Below, one piece after another: positions 24,331 to 33,231 of a DNA stretch of 64,000 bases (within the stretch, counting starts at the first letter, position 1; every line of letters begins with the position of its first letter). Where the stretch lies: assembly GCA_934230415.1 (NCBI GenBank), contig CAKQEW010000006.1, positions 1-64,000 of the forward strand, given 5' to 3'. The position numbers and the translations under genes are program-made. The notes under the pieces are model-generated. The model saw only the letters and a list, made by a program, of their open reading frames with translations. It was not told the DNA's origin and ran no database searches. The DNA is from an uncultured Alphaproteobacteria bacterium. GTDB taxonomy: Bacteria; Pseudomonadota; Alphaproteobacteria; Rs-D84.

Positions 24331-25814
24331 TATTCTTCTTTTTTGTTTTCTATTGGTTTTACTTCGTGTGGGGCGGGTGCTGAATCTGACTTTGTGTTTT
24401 TTGCTGGGGTCGTGTTCGCTGTTCCTGTGTTGGTTGTGTCGGTTTTGGTTTCTGGTTTGGCATCAGATGTTGCGTCTGTGGTTTCTGTTGTATTTTCTGA
24501 TTTCGTGTCCGGTGACGTTGTGGATTCTGATTGTACGCTTGATGATGATTCTGTGTCATCGTTGATTGCCGCGTTTTCTTCTTCGGCGTCGTTCAGGGCA
24601 TCTTTGGCCTTTTTCGTGTCAATCGCGCGACTGATTGCGCCGGATGTTATTGCACCTGTTGCGACACCAACACCGGCACCCAATATGGCCGATGTTGCCG
24701 ATGTTTGTTCACGGGTCAGGCGATACGCATTTTCACGGAATGTTGTGACATCAACCCCAAACCAATTCTGGGTGCAATCAAATGTTGCGCCGGCGTATGC
24801 CTTTTTAGATGCGTATGGGGTGCTGGAACTATTCGCCCAGAAATTCACGGTGTAAACACAATCCAAACTGCGTTCGTCAAATGTCGCGCCCAATCGTTTG
24901 CACACGTTCGCCATTTGTTCGCGCAGTGCGACCAGTCGCTTTTCATCGGATTGAACCTGAACCTCGGCATCCTGGCGCAGGGTCGCAAACACGTTCATTG
25001 CGCGATTGGCCAGGCCACTGTCATCTGATTTGCATTCGTCTGCAATTTTTTTACACGCGCTGATTGCGGCGTCGCCCGCGGTCTTGCCCAGGCATTTTGT
25101 ATATGTTGTGCCGCATTCTGTGGCAATGCATTGGTTGTAACGATTTCCGCAATCCAAGATTTTGTTATATGACGCCAGACGTGCATTCATGTCACGGTCG
25201 GCCTTGATTTCCGGGGCAAATGCGTTGAATTCATCGCTGGTACATGTAACATTGCGCCGACACGTGTCCAGTTTGTCGCCCCATGCGGTATCGCTGTCGC
25301 CACGACATTTTGAAAAATCGTTGCCACATTTTTCCTGCATACATGCGCGCAGGCCACTGTCGCATGCGTTTCGCCCGGTGGTGACCATTTTGGTCGTTGT
25401 TGCGGTGGCGGTGCTGGTCGCGTCGGCGGCATCCAGCGCGGCGCGTTGCTGGCGTATTTTTTCGGCCAGTTCAGTGTTCGCGGTGTTGTTTGCGTCTGAC
25501 ACGGATGTATTCAGGGCGGCATCAAATTGCGCCGTTTTATCCGCAATGACCACGGTTGGTGTGGCGGGTGTTGGGTCTGGGACCGTAATCGGTTCTGGGG
25601 TGACTGTGGCATCGGCCGTGGTTGTTGTTGCGGTTGTTGTCGCCGATGTTGTGCGGTTTGTTGCCGGGCCCACACGCGACGCAACGCTGGCGCGGTTGGT
25701 GCCACGGGTCGCCGTGCCACGCTGAACCACCGCCGCAGATGCATCGGTTGCACCACAAACAGCCGCCATTAATGCACAAATGCTAAATCTGAAAAATATT
25801 TTGTTCAGCGTCAT
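24330..25814 (-). CDS. Secreted cysteine-rich protein, unknown function
   Basis: The product is 494 residues with a signal peptide (about 1-27, ending ASA). A Thr/Ala/Val low-complexity stretch is followed by two cysteine modules, ACDSGLRACMQEKCGNDFSKC and CGNRYNQCIATECGTTYTKC (about 150-260), which are related to the four-cysteine modules of the CMDxFC family. Near residues 370-390 a glycine-rich hydrophobic stretch (ILGAGVGVATGAI) is present. The tail is Thr/Ser/Glu/Lys-rich and low-complexity. Middle gene of a three-gene minus-strand operon; coupled to the OmpA-domain gene by TAATG. Envelope role inferred. Confidence 0.8.
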   Translation of the reverse strand: MTLNKIFFRFSICALMAAVCGATDASAAVVQRGTATRGTNRASVASRVGPATNRTTSATTTATTTTADATVTPEPITVPDPTPATPTVVIADKTAQFDAALNTSVSDANNTANTELAEKIRQQRAALDAADATSTATATTTKMVTTGRNACDSGLRACMQEKCGNDFSKCRGDSDTAWGDKLDTCRRNVTCTSDEFNAFAPEIKADRDMNARLASYNKILDCGNRYNQCIATECGTTYTKCLGKTAGDAAISACKKIADECKSDDSGLANRAMNVFATLRQDAEVQVQSDEKRLVALREQMANVCKRLGATFDERSLDCVYTVNFWANSSSTPYASKKAYAGATFDCTQNWFGVDVTTFRENAYRLTREQTSATSAILGAGVGVATGAITSGAISRAIDTKKAKDALNDAEEENAAINDDTESSSSVQSESTTSPDTKSENTTETTDATSDAKPETKTDTTNTGTANTTPAKNTKSDSAPAPHEVKPIENKKEE

Positions 25815-25830
25815 TAAACCGTGTTCCCTG

Positions 25831-26691
25831 TTATTTTAGTACGTTGCACGCCAGGTCATAAAATTTACACAAACTGGTTGCCATTGTTTTTTCGTTTGGA
25901 TGGTCGGCGTCGCACTTGTTCGCCATGTTGTTTGCGCATACGGTTTGGATGCAATTGTCGCGACCGGCGTTGTTGGTACAGTTGGCGCGTGCCGTGGCCA
26001 ATTTTTGTTCGCGTGCATTTGCATATGATGCGGCAATCCCACTGATTGCATTGGCGGTGCCCTGAATTGCGCTGGCACGGTCGGTCGCCAGTGTGGCGCG
26101 GATATCAGAAATATGTTCGTCACATCCGGTGGCATCCACCCCGCATGTTGCAAAAAATTGATTGAAACTGGCATCGTCGCCACAGTTTACATATCCAATC
26201 CCACAATGTGAATCCATGGTCATGCATGCGGTGATGGTGGATTGGCATTCGGATTTGCTGTGCGTAACCGCCCGATTGCGTAATGCCGCCATTTCGGCAC
26301 TGATGCCCGCCGCGCGACATGATTGTTCAATCAGTTTGTCATATGCATCAGATGCATTTTCAGCATCGCATTCATCAACGCGTGATGTGCATTGGGTTAT
26401 TGCCCATGCGTATCGTGCCGCCGGATCGGTTGGGGCAGATTTTAATTCACGGTCTGAAATTGTGTATTTTGATGACGCACCCACAGACACACTGCGCATT
26501 GCGGTGCCGGGGGTGCCAGAACTGGCCGTGCCACAATACTGGCACCGTGCCGCCGGATTGGACGAAATATTAATCGCGCACACAGAATCCAGGCATCGTG
26601 TCAGGTTTGCGGTTGAACACGCCGCATACGCGTCATGACCAAGCATGACCGCGGTGCATAATAATATAAATGTGTATGTATGTTTTTTCAT
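25831..26691 (-). CDS. Secreted cysteine-rich protein, first gene of operon
   Basis: The product is 286 residues with a signal peptide (1-23, ending AYA). The mature start ACSTANLTRCLDSVCAINISSNPAARCQYC is a variant of the family's N-terminal cysteine motif. Further cysteine pairs (SRVDEC, ITACMTMDSHCGIGYVNC, NCIQTVCANNMANKC) repeat through the chain. It lies 16 bases before the 494-residue gene and is driven by the minus-strand promoter at 26709-26738. Function unknown. Confidence 0.8.
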   Translation of the reverse strand: MKKHTYTFILLCTAVMLGHDAYAACSTANLTRCLDSVCAINISSNPAARCQYCGTASSGTPGTAMRSVSVGASSKYTISDRELKSAPTDPAARYAWAITQCTSRVDECDAENASDAYDKLIEQSCRAAGISAEMAALRNRAVTHSKSECQSTITACMTMDSHCGIGYVNCGDDASFNQFFATCGVDATGCDEHISDIRATLATDRASAIQGTANAISGIAASYANAREQKLATARANCTNNAGRDNCIQTVCANNMANKCDADHPNEKTMATSLCKFYDLACNVLK

Positions 26692-26708
26692 CTCTCTCTG
26701 TGCTATAA

Positions 26709-26738
26709 ACTATATCAAAAAACAGGCTGGCGTGCCAA
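26709..26738 (-). promoter_or_regulatory. Promoter of the cysteine-rich/OmpA operon
   Basis: On the minus strand: TTGGCA (26738-26733), 18-base spacer, TATAGT (26714-26709), 17 bases before the ATG at 26691, with AGAGAGAG as ribosome-binding region. Confidence 0.6.
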
Positions 26739-26788
26739 CATAAAAAATAAAGTCTGGGGCGATAAAATAAAAATATTTCAAATGTGTA

Positions 26789-26817
26789 TTGACAAAATAA
26801 AACTTTTGTACTATATT
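26789..26817 (+). promoter_or_regulatory. Promoter of the coiled-coil membrane protein gene
   Basis: TTGACA (26789-26794), 17-base spacer, TATATT (26812-26817), 30 bases before ATG 26848. Confidence 0.8.
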
Positions 26818-26847
26818 GTAGTGTGTAAGAAACAAAAAGGAATGAAA

Positions 26848-27567
26848 ATGGCATTCAAAAAGATTAGTAACGAAGTTTGGGTAAATCTTACCGTTGGTTT
26901 GGGTTCGGCGGCGATTGCTGTGTTGTTAACGTTGGCGATTGCGGATGCGTGCAAGCAGGAAACCCCTGACAACAGCGAAGCATTACGCAAAGAATTGCAG
27001 ACCGAACAGAGCAAGGTTGCAAAAATCGGCAATGAACGCGATGCGGCACTGCGCAGCAAAGATACATTGGTTCTGCGTAACCAGGCCCAGGCGGATTCAA
27101 TTATTGCATTGAACGACGTAATTGCGCGCCAGGCAGATTCCCTGGTGGTCGTTGACAAGAAATTAAAAGATTGCGAGCAGGGCAAGCGTTGCCCGCGCAA
27201 GCAGGCCGCACAGCCGGCACCACAGCCAAAGGCAAAGCAGCCTGTTCAGAAACAAAAGGTTGCCCAGCCAGCACCAAAACAGCAGCCTGCGAAACCAGCG
27301 CAACAGGTACAGCCAGCACAGCCAGCGCCCCAACCCCAGGTTGTTCATCCGGCACCGGTCGCGGTACCAGCAAATGGTGGCAACACAGTAATCCTGCAGG
27401 AAAATGCCCAGAATAACGGTGTTATTGTTGTGGGTAACAATAACGTCGTGACCCAGGTTGTTAACGCCGCCGCGGGTCAGGTTGCGGTTAATCCAGCCGA
27501 CACGGTCAGCATTGTGCACACAGCAACTGCAACCCGTGTTTGGTATACCAAGGTGCGCTGCAGATAA
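26848..27567 (+). CDS. Membrane-anchored coiled-coil protein with Pro/Gln-rich region
   Basis: I chose ATG 26848 (239 residues), which lies at proper distance from AAAAAGG; the upstream in-frame codons precede or overlap the promoter. Residues about 11-31 form one TM segment. Residues about 40-108 form a coiled coil (LRKELQTEQSKVAKIGNERDA...). Residues about 115-178 are rich in Pro, Gln, Ala and Lys, like a TonB-type spacer. The C-terminal 60 residues (VILQENAQNNGVIVVGNNNVV...) look like a short beta-rich module. Periplasm-spanning topology is inferred. No family recognised. Confidence 0.75.
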   Translation: MAFKKISNEVWVNLTVGLGSAAIAVLLTLAIADACKQETPDNSEALRKELQTEQSKVAKIGNERDAALRSKDTLVLRNQAQADSIIALNDVIARQADSLVVVDKKLKDCEQGKRCPRKQAAQPAPQPKAKQPVQKQKVAQPAPKQQPAKPAQQVQPAQPAPQPQVVHPAPVAVPANGGNTVILQENAQNNGVIVVGNNNVVTQVVNAAAGQVAVNPADTVSIVHTATATRVWYTKVRCR

Positions 27568-27589
27568 TTGCGTGATGCGCAAAAATAAA

Positions 27590-27620
27590 AACAGTCTGGT
27601 GTTGCCGGACTGTTTTTTTT
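27590..27620 (+). terminator. Terminator
   Basis: AACAGTCTGG-TGTTG-CCGGACTGTT followed by TTTTTT. One G-U pair in a 10-bp stem. Confidence 0.85.
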
Positions 27621-27674
27621 ATAGACATATAAATTTAATCTGTGTTATTATATTTAGCACAGAGAGAATTTTAC

Positions 27675-30600
27675 ATGAAATACATCAGAATTTTATTGTT
27701 GTCATTGTTCGTATTCCCGTTTGCGGCGCGTGCGGCATCGTCTGAATTTATGGTCGCGGCCCAGTTGTTGTCGGCGGCAAAAGATGCCGATATTCAACAG
27801 GTTCAGTCCCTGATAAACGCGGGTGCAAATGTGAACTTTGTGGACAATACGGGGATGTCAATTGTGTGTACGGCATTGATGAACAATGACGTGCGTGCGG
27901 CCCAGATTTTACAGATGTATGGTGCCGATGCATCAAACTGTGATCGCCAGATAAAATCGTATAAACAAAAGAACACAACCAATACTGGTTCGGGTGGATT
28001 GTTTGGTGGGCTGTCGTCCGCCCAGAGCATGACATTGGCGGCGGCGGGTGCCGCCGTTGTTGTTGGCGGCCTTTTTTTATTGACCGATGTTTTGGATCCG
28101 GGCAATGACAACAGTGCATCATCCAGCAGTGGCAATCGTGGCGATGACAACAATAACAACAATAATAATACGAACAAGGCGACCGAAAAATTCGCCGTGC
28201 CGTATGGGCCGGCAATGCCGACCGCCGCACTGGAAAGTGCCGAACTGACCGGGGCGCTGAATTATTACAGTCCATCGGATGACACGATTTTGGCCCAGAA
28301 TTTTAAATTAATGAATAATGCCGCTGGCGGAAACTATCTGTTGATGATGCGCGGGTACGGTGCGTTGGCGCGTGGATATTTGGGAATGCGCACGTTGCGT
28401 AATTCATCCCGTGAACCAATCAGCAGTACAACCCTGAAACAATATAACCTGGGGGACACGTCCGTGGCGGGTGGGCGTCCGGTGAATGTTGCGCTGGTAA
28501 CGGCGAACGGTGTAAACGCCAGTGATGATTCATCGTTGGGCGACCGGTTGGTGCCATGGACAACGATTAACGGTACAACAATAAATCCGGCCAGCACGGA
28601 TATGGTATCCAGCAAATATTATAACAATAAAATCACGATTGCGTCTGGGGCAACTGATTTATCGGGCATGACCACCAGCGAAGATGCATCGTTGTTGGAT
28701 GAATTTGACTTGTCGGGTTCTGGCACGGCGGTTGGTAACACGAATGCATCGGCGCGGGATAACCTGATTGGTAAAATTGTCGGGGGCAAGGACGCCGGAT
28801 ATACCAATGCGGACTTTATGGGATTTATGCCAAATGGCCAAATGACAATATTCAGAACCGGTGGCGGGCGTGGCCTGGTCAGTATGACGGCAACCAGTGC
28901 GGGCACATACACCATGGCGGGCGAAACACTGGCCACGGGCGACACACTGGTGTTGGGGGACAAAACACTGACGGTGACGCGGACCGGTAATGCCGTTGTG
29001 GCAACGGATGGTGACACAACATACAACGGGTATATTGGTGCCGATGGCGCATTGTACATAAACGATGCCGCATATACATTGGCGGACAACACAATAACCC
29101 AGATAAAGAAAATGGACGATATTGATTATTATAATTACAAGGCATTGTTGCGTTCTGGTGTCCGCTGGACGGCCGGGGATGTGGCGGGCGGACGTTCACG
29201 TCCAGACATTGTTGCAAACGCGTCTGTGATTTCGCCACTGCGTGCGCGCGACGTTGCAACGATTGACGATTTGCTGTCGGTTGGGACAAATACAGACACG
29301 CGCCAGTCAAGGTTTATCAGCCTGGTCAATAAATATTACGATGTGAACAAAACCGATGGCGCGACCGAGGGTACAAATGCGTTGCCGGGTGCCGATGCGG
29401 CGTCATTCTTTAATGGGTTGGGTTCGTCGTTTTCGCCGTTGGTAATATTTTCCACCGGTGCATTTGAAACAGACAGCAGTTATTTTGGCAAAACGTTGAC
29501 CGCGTCGTTTGAAAATTCCGCACCATTGGTTTTCCCGAATTTGGAACATCTGTTTATGTCGGTCGTTGCAATTGGCCAGACGGGCAGCACGGGCACAACA
29601 AAACAAGACAAGGTTTCTGATTACACCCAGGCGGACAAGTTCGCACTCAGCCAGTGGTCATATAACAATGGCACGCCGGATGATACAACGGATGACACAT
29701 ATTACAAGGCACGCGCGTGTGGGGTTGCGGGACGTGGCACGTCCAGTGTTGATCCATGGTGCTTTGCGGCAACGGGATTGACCGATGAATTGGCGGTGTC
29801 GGCCGCCGCCGGTGCAACCGGTGCGGTGAAATCAGCATTTGATTATATGACAAATAAACAATTGTTCATGTTGTTGGCGTTGACGGCGGATGGGCCATAC
29901 CTGGGGTCAACGGATTCTGGAACCGTTATGACCAAGGATAATTTGATTGCATATCTGAAAAATATGTACACGTTGCCAGACGAATATAACGTGCGTTGGG
30001 AACAGATGGGGGAAAAGTACCTGGATGTGTTTAAAGAAGTCTTTGGTTATGGTCTGATAAATGTTCAGCGTGCAACAACCCCGGGCAAGAAATTGTATTA
30101 TTACACCGATGGTAAAATCGTATCATCATCGGGTAATGCGTACTGGCGTGCGGCGACAAATACAATGTTCCGTGCATCATCGGCGTTCAGTCCGCGTATG
30201 GCAACAATCAGTGCACCGTTCTTTGATAAATTGGAAAGTGTGGATGGGGAATTGTCGTTACCACGTGTCTGGAAAAATGAGTTCGCGGTTGGTGTGCAAA
30301 ATCGCCGTGGCCTGTATATGGGCGATGTGTTGGGCGAACTGCGTACCGATAATCGCGCCGCGCCGCGTGCCCAGATTGGCAACATCGGATTTTCAATGAC
30401 CACATCCCCGCGTGCATACGATGACAATATGGGCGGGTTGGATACAATGCGTTTGGATTTTTCGCGTGGTGCATGGAATTTTTCCGCCGGATATCAACAT
30501 CACCTGACCGATGGGACATCGCGTTTTGACGGTATGTCAAATCCGATTTTAAACCTGGCAACGAATGCGATGACATCGGATGTAAATTATAATGCGGGCC

Positions 30601-31319
30601 GTTGGTCGTTTGGTGCGCGTGCATTTTCTGGCGCGATAACCAGTGATGATTTGTTGGAATCTGATCCGACCATATCATCCCAGTATGCGCCGGCACGCCT
30701 GGGACTGATTCAGGGGGGCGGGGCGCATATCGCATGGCATGGCGACCGGTTCGGATTTACAACCGCATTTGGAAACGCACATGAAACAGATACCATCCTG
30801 GGCGCCCAGACCGATGGTCTGTTGAACCTGGGGACGGGCGATACGATGTACGTTGATTCTGAAATAACATATTCACCGATGGCGCGCCTGGCGTTCAAGT
30901 TGCGCGGGACATTTGCGCGAACAACGTCTGATATGGCAGGGGGGGATTTTGTGTTGGGTATATCTGACATTTATTCAGACGCATTGGCATTTGGTGTGGA
31001 TGCCGGGAATTTCAGCCTGGCTGTGTCGCGGCCGTTGGGTGTGAACCGTGGCGCGATGCAGTATTCGTATGCTGACTATGACGTCACGGAAAATGCCAAT
31101 GGCAATTTTGACCTGGTGGTGCGCGATGCCGGGGTGCGTGATGTTGCACTGTCGCCCGCCGCGCGCGAGGTTCGCCTGAATGCGACATATCGTCATGCGC
31201 TGGGCGCGTTCACCGATGGCGCAATTGGATTTATTTACCGCATTAACCCGAATCATACATCGGAATTCGGCAATGAATCCATATTCATGCTGAAATTGAA
31301 CCATCGCCTGGGAATATAA
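27675..31319 (+). CDS. Autotransporter with ankyrin-like N-terminus and degenerate subtilase-like passenger
   Basis: I chose ATG 27675 (1214 residues), which opens a signal peptide (1-20, ending ARA) after AGAGAGAA. Residues about 35-95 resemble ankyrin repeats (AAKDADIQQVQSLINAGANVNF, LMNNDVRAAQILQMYGADAS). A hydrophobic stretch lies at about 122-142. The passenger resembles S8 subtilase autotransporters: VALVTANGVN where VAVIDTGV is expected, ARDNLIGKIVGG where HGTxVAG is expected, VSAAAGATGAVKSAF where GTSxAAPxVTGA is expected, and then FGYGLINVQRA. The catalytic Asp and His seem lost. The last 280 residues form an outer-membrane beta-barrel. Probably an inactive-protease adhesin; inference. 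Confidence 0.8.
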   Translation: MKYIRILLLSLFVFPFAARAASSEFMVAAQLLSAAKDADIQQVQSLINAGANVNFVDNTGMSIVCTALMNNDVRAAQILQMYGADASNCDRQIKSYKQKNTTNTGSGGLFGGLSSAQSMTLAAAGAAVVVGGLFLLTDVLDPGNDNSASSSSGNRGDDNNNNNNNTNKATEKFAVPYGPAMPTAALESAELTGALNYYSPSDDTILAQNFKLMNNAAGGNYLLMMRGYGALARGYLGMRTLRNSSREPISSTTLKQYNLGDTSVAGGRPVNVALVTANGVNASDDSSLGDRLVPWTTINGTTINPASTDMVSSKYYNNKITIASGATDLSGMTTSEDASLLDEFDLSGSGTAVGNTNASARDNLIGKIVGGKDAGYTNADFMGFMPNGQMTIFRTGGGRGLVSMTATSAGTYTMAGETLATGDTLVLGDKTLTVTRTGNAVVATDGDTTYNGYIGADGALYINDAAYTLADNTITQIKKMDDIDYYNYKALLRSGVRWTAGDVAGGRSRPDIVANASVISPLRARDVATIDDLLSVGTNTDTRQSRFISLVNKYYDVNKTDGATEGTNALPGADAASFFNGLGSSFSPLVIFSTGAFETDSSYFGKTLTASFENSAPLVFPNLEHLFMSVVAIGQTGSTGTTKQDKVSDYTQADKFALSQWSYNNGTPDDTTDDTYYKARACGVAGRGTSSVDPWCFAATGLTDELAVSAAAGATGAVKSAFDYMTNKQLFMLLALTADGPYLGSTDSGTVMTKDNLIAYLKNMYTLPDEYNVRWEQMGEKYLDVFKEVFGYGLINVQRATTPGKKLYYYTDGKIVSSSGNAYWRAATNTMFRASSAFSPRMATISAPFFDKLESVDGELSLPRVWKNEFAVGVQNRRGLYMGDVLGELRTDNRAAPRAQIGNIGFSMTTSPRAYDDNMGGLDTMRLDFSRGAWNFSAGYQHHLTDGTSRFDGMSNPILNLATNAMTSDVNYNAGRWSFGARAFSGAITSDDLLESDPTISSQYAPARLGLIQGGGAHIAWHGDRFGFTTAFGNAHETDTILGAQTDGLLNLGTGDTMYVDSEITYSPMARLAFKLRGTFARTTSDMAGGDFVLGISDIYSDALAFGVDAGNFSLAVSRPLGVNRGAMQYSYADYDVTENANGNFDLVVRDAGVRDVALSPAAREVRLNATYRHALGAFTDGAIGFIYRINPNHTSEFGNESIFMLKLNHRLGI

Positions 31320-31323
31320 AATA

Positions 31324-31361
31324 TTTGACAAAAAGTCAAAAGGTGTTAGACTTTTGTCAAA
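31324..31361 (+). promoter_or_regulatory. Promoter overlapped by palindromic operator
   Basis: TTTGACAAAAAGTC (31324-31337) and GACTTTTGTCAAA (31349-31361) are inverted repeats with one extra A. The left arm contains TTGACA (-35); TAGACT at 31347-31352, 16 bases on, can serve as -10. A dimeric repressor bound here would block the promoter of the 31381 gene. Confidence 0.6.
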
Positions 31362-31380
31362 TATAACAAAGGGATAAACT

Positions 31381-31794
31381 ATGGCGATTTATTCGGCGGT
31401 TGAATATATCCGGGATTTTATGAATGGTACGGCACACAAAGAATTGGCGAACACGGCCGATGATGACGCGCGCCTGTTGGGGGCCATGTGCTTTGATAAG
31501 ATGCGTTTGCGTGCCAGCAATGGTGTGACGTATTTCTATTGCTTCTTGGCGGATGGCCAGAATGCCGATGTGGCCCAGTATTTATTGCGTCGTAATGGAT
31601 TTTTACCACGTACGCATACCAGCCGTTACATGGGTGGTGCATATCGCGTTGTTCGTGTTCCAGAATCGTCATTTCGGACAAACGCATCCAAAAAGGGCTT
31701 TATACAATCTGTTGCTGGGGTCCAGATGAATATGGATTCAATTGAGCATCAATTGACACGTATCCGCAGTGAGATGATTCAAAATACGAAATAA
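31381..31794 (+). CDS. Conserved-looking small cytoplasmic protein, unknown
   Basis: The product is 137 residues with no signal peptide or TM segment. It is rich in Arg, Tyr and Met: MAIYSAVEYIRDFMNGTA at the start and SRYMGGAYRVVRVPESSF in the middle. I recognise no family. AAAGGGATAAACT precedes ATG 31381. It has its own promoter with a palindromic operator and a downstream bidirectional terminator, so it is a single-gene unit. Confidence 0.65.
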   Translation: MAIYSAVEYIRDFMNGTAHKELANTADDDARLLGAMCFDKMRLRASNGVTYFYCFLADGQNADVAQYLLRRNGFLPRTHTSRYMGGAYRVVRVPESSFRTNASKKGFIQSVAGVQMNMDSIEHQLTRIRSEMIQNTK

Positions 31795-31819
31795 AAAATG
31801 CGCCATCGGCGCATTTTTT
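31794..31819. terminator. Bidirectional terminator
   Basis: AAAATGCGCC-ATC-GGCGCATTTTTT, between the convergent genes ending at 31794 and 31818. Confidence 0.85.
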
Positions 31820-32390
31820 ATTTACATACCACAACCATCGCGGTGCGCAGTACGGTGTCACCGTACATGTATCCCGCCTGCATTTCCTGGATAATTGTGT
31901 TGGGTTTGGGCGCCGGGTTTGCATCTGCCGGGGCGGCGACAACCTGAATCGCATTATGAAATTGCGGGTTTAAAATTTGACCCACAGATTCAATTTTTAC
32001 AATGCCGATTTGTGCAAACGCCGATTCCATTGCGCGTGCCATGGATTGAATACCTGCATCATCTGGGGTGTGCGCCATGGCGGCATTGATTGCATCCATC
32101 ACGGGCAAGAATTGTTTTGCGACATTCATTGCGCTGGCCCGGGTGCGCGATTCAATGTCCAATGCGGCACGCCGGCGTGTGTTTTCCAATTCGGCAACAC
32201 TGCGCAAATATTTGTCGTTCAATTCACTGAATTCATTTTTTAATGCATCCAGTTCGGCCACAACATCGGCGCAGTCCGCCACCGGGGCATCCGGCGTTTC
32301 TGGGGCGGGTGTTGCGTCTGGCGCATCTGTGTCCACAGACACAGATTCAACTGCTACTTCTTTCTTGTCTGATATATTTTGTTCGTCCAT
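31818..32390 (-). CDS. grpE: Nucleotide exchange factor GrpE
   Basis: Co-chaperone that releases ADP from DnaK. I chose the ATG at 32390 (190 residues, MDEQNISDKKEV); the longer reading adds 20 unrelated residues. The N-terminal 50 residues are acidic and disordered, then comes the long helix (ALKNEFSELNDKYLRSVAELENTRRRAALDIESRT, about 57-91). The beta-wing domain shows QILNPQFHNAIQVV and IIQEMQAGYMYGDTVLRTAMVVV. DnaK and DnaJ are not in the window. Confidence 0.92.
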   Translation of the reverse strand: MDEQNISDKKEVAVESVSVDTDAPDATPAPETPDAPVADCADVVAELDALKNEFSELNDKYLRSVAELENTRRRAALDIESRTRASAMNVAKQFLPVMDAINAAMAHTPDDAGIQSMARAMESAFAQIGIVKIESVGQILNPQFHNAIQVVAAPADANPAPKPNTIIQEMQAGYMYGDTVLRTAMVVVCK

Positions 32391-32457
32391 AACTGATACC
32401 TGTTTGTTATAAAACAATGCGGGGGCGGCGGATTGCCCCCACGCCCGCACTGTACAA

Positions 32458-33162
32458 TTATTTCACACTGGTTATTATAGGTATGAAATCATCCGGTTTC
32501 AAGGATGCACCCCCAACCAATACACCATCAACGTGTGCAATGGACATAATCTGGGCGGCGTTGGCACCCTTGACACTGGCGCCATACAAAACCGGCACGC
32601 CATCCAATCCCATGTCGGTTAATGTATTTGCAATCAGTGTGTGTGCCGCTGCAATTTCTTCATCTGTTGGGGTCAGTCCGGCGCCAATCGCCCAGCGTGG
32701 TTCGTACGCAATAATTATATTGTCGCGGGCATCGGTTGGCACCGATTCACGAACACCTGATTCAATAATGGCCATTGTTTTGCCGGCTTGTTTTTCATCC
32801 ATTGTTTCGCCAACGCATATAATTGGTGTTAATCCCGCGGCGATTGCAGACGCGGCCTTTTGCCGAACAATGTCATTTGTTTCACCGTGATATGCGCGGC
32901 GTTCACTGTGACCAACGATTACATATTGCGCGCCCGTGTCCGCCAGCATGGTGGCCGAAACCTCGCCCGTATAGGCACCGTGGTCATGCGTGCTGACATC
33001 CTGGGCACCGATGGCGACGTTCGTTTCACTGGGCGTAATCATGGTAAATGGCACGCACAGAATTACACGGTTTGTTGTTTGGACCCCACGCAGTGCATCC
33101 AACATGTTTTTCAGCATCGCGCGCGTTCCGTTCATCTTCCAATTTCCAGCGATAATTTTCAT
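32458..33162 (-). CDS. tpiA: Triosephosphate isomerase
   Basis: Interconverts dihydroxyacetone phosphate and glyceraldehyde 3-phosphate in glycolysis. I chose ATG 33162 (234 residues), directly before KIIAGNWKMNG and after a GGGGAAAATCC ribosome-binding site. Catalytic residues are visible: Lys in NWKMNG, His in IVGHSERR, Glu in AYEPRWAIG (flexible loop AIGAGLTPT). The chain is somewhat shorter than the usual 245-255. pgk, the other glycolytic gene here, lies at 60.4 kb. Confidence 0.95.
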   Translation of the reverse strand: MKIIAGNWKMNGTRAMLKNMLDALRGVQTTNRVILCVPFTMITPSETNVAIGAQDVSTHDHGAYTGEVSATMLADTGAQYVIVGHSERRAYHGETNDIVRQKAASAIAAGLTPIICVGETMDEKQAGKTMAIIESGVRESVPTDARDNIIIAYEPRWAIGAGLTPTDEEIAAAHTLIANTLTDMGLDGVPVLYGASVKGANAAQIMSIAHVDGVLVGGASLKPDDFIPIITSVK

Positions 33163-33231
33163 AGGATTTTCCCCTTTTTTTCGTTGATTTTCGTTATCTT
33201 GTTTTGCTATGGTATCGCAAAAGGGGAACAA

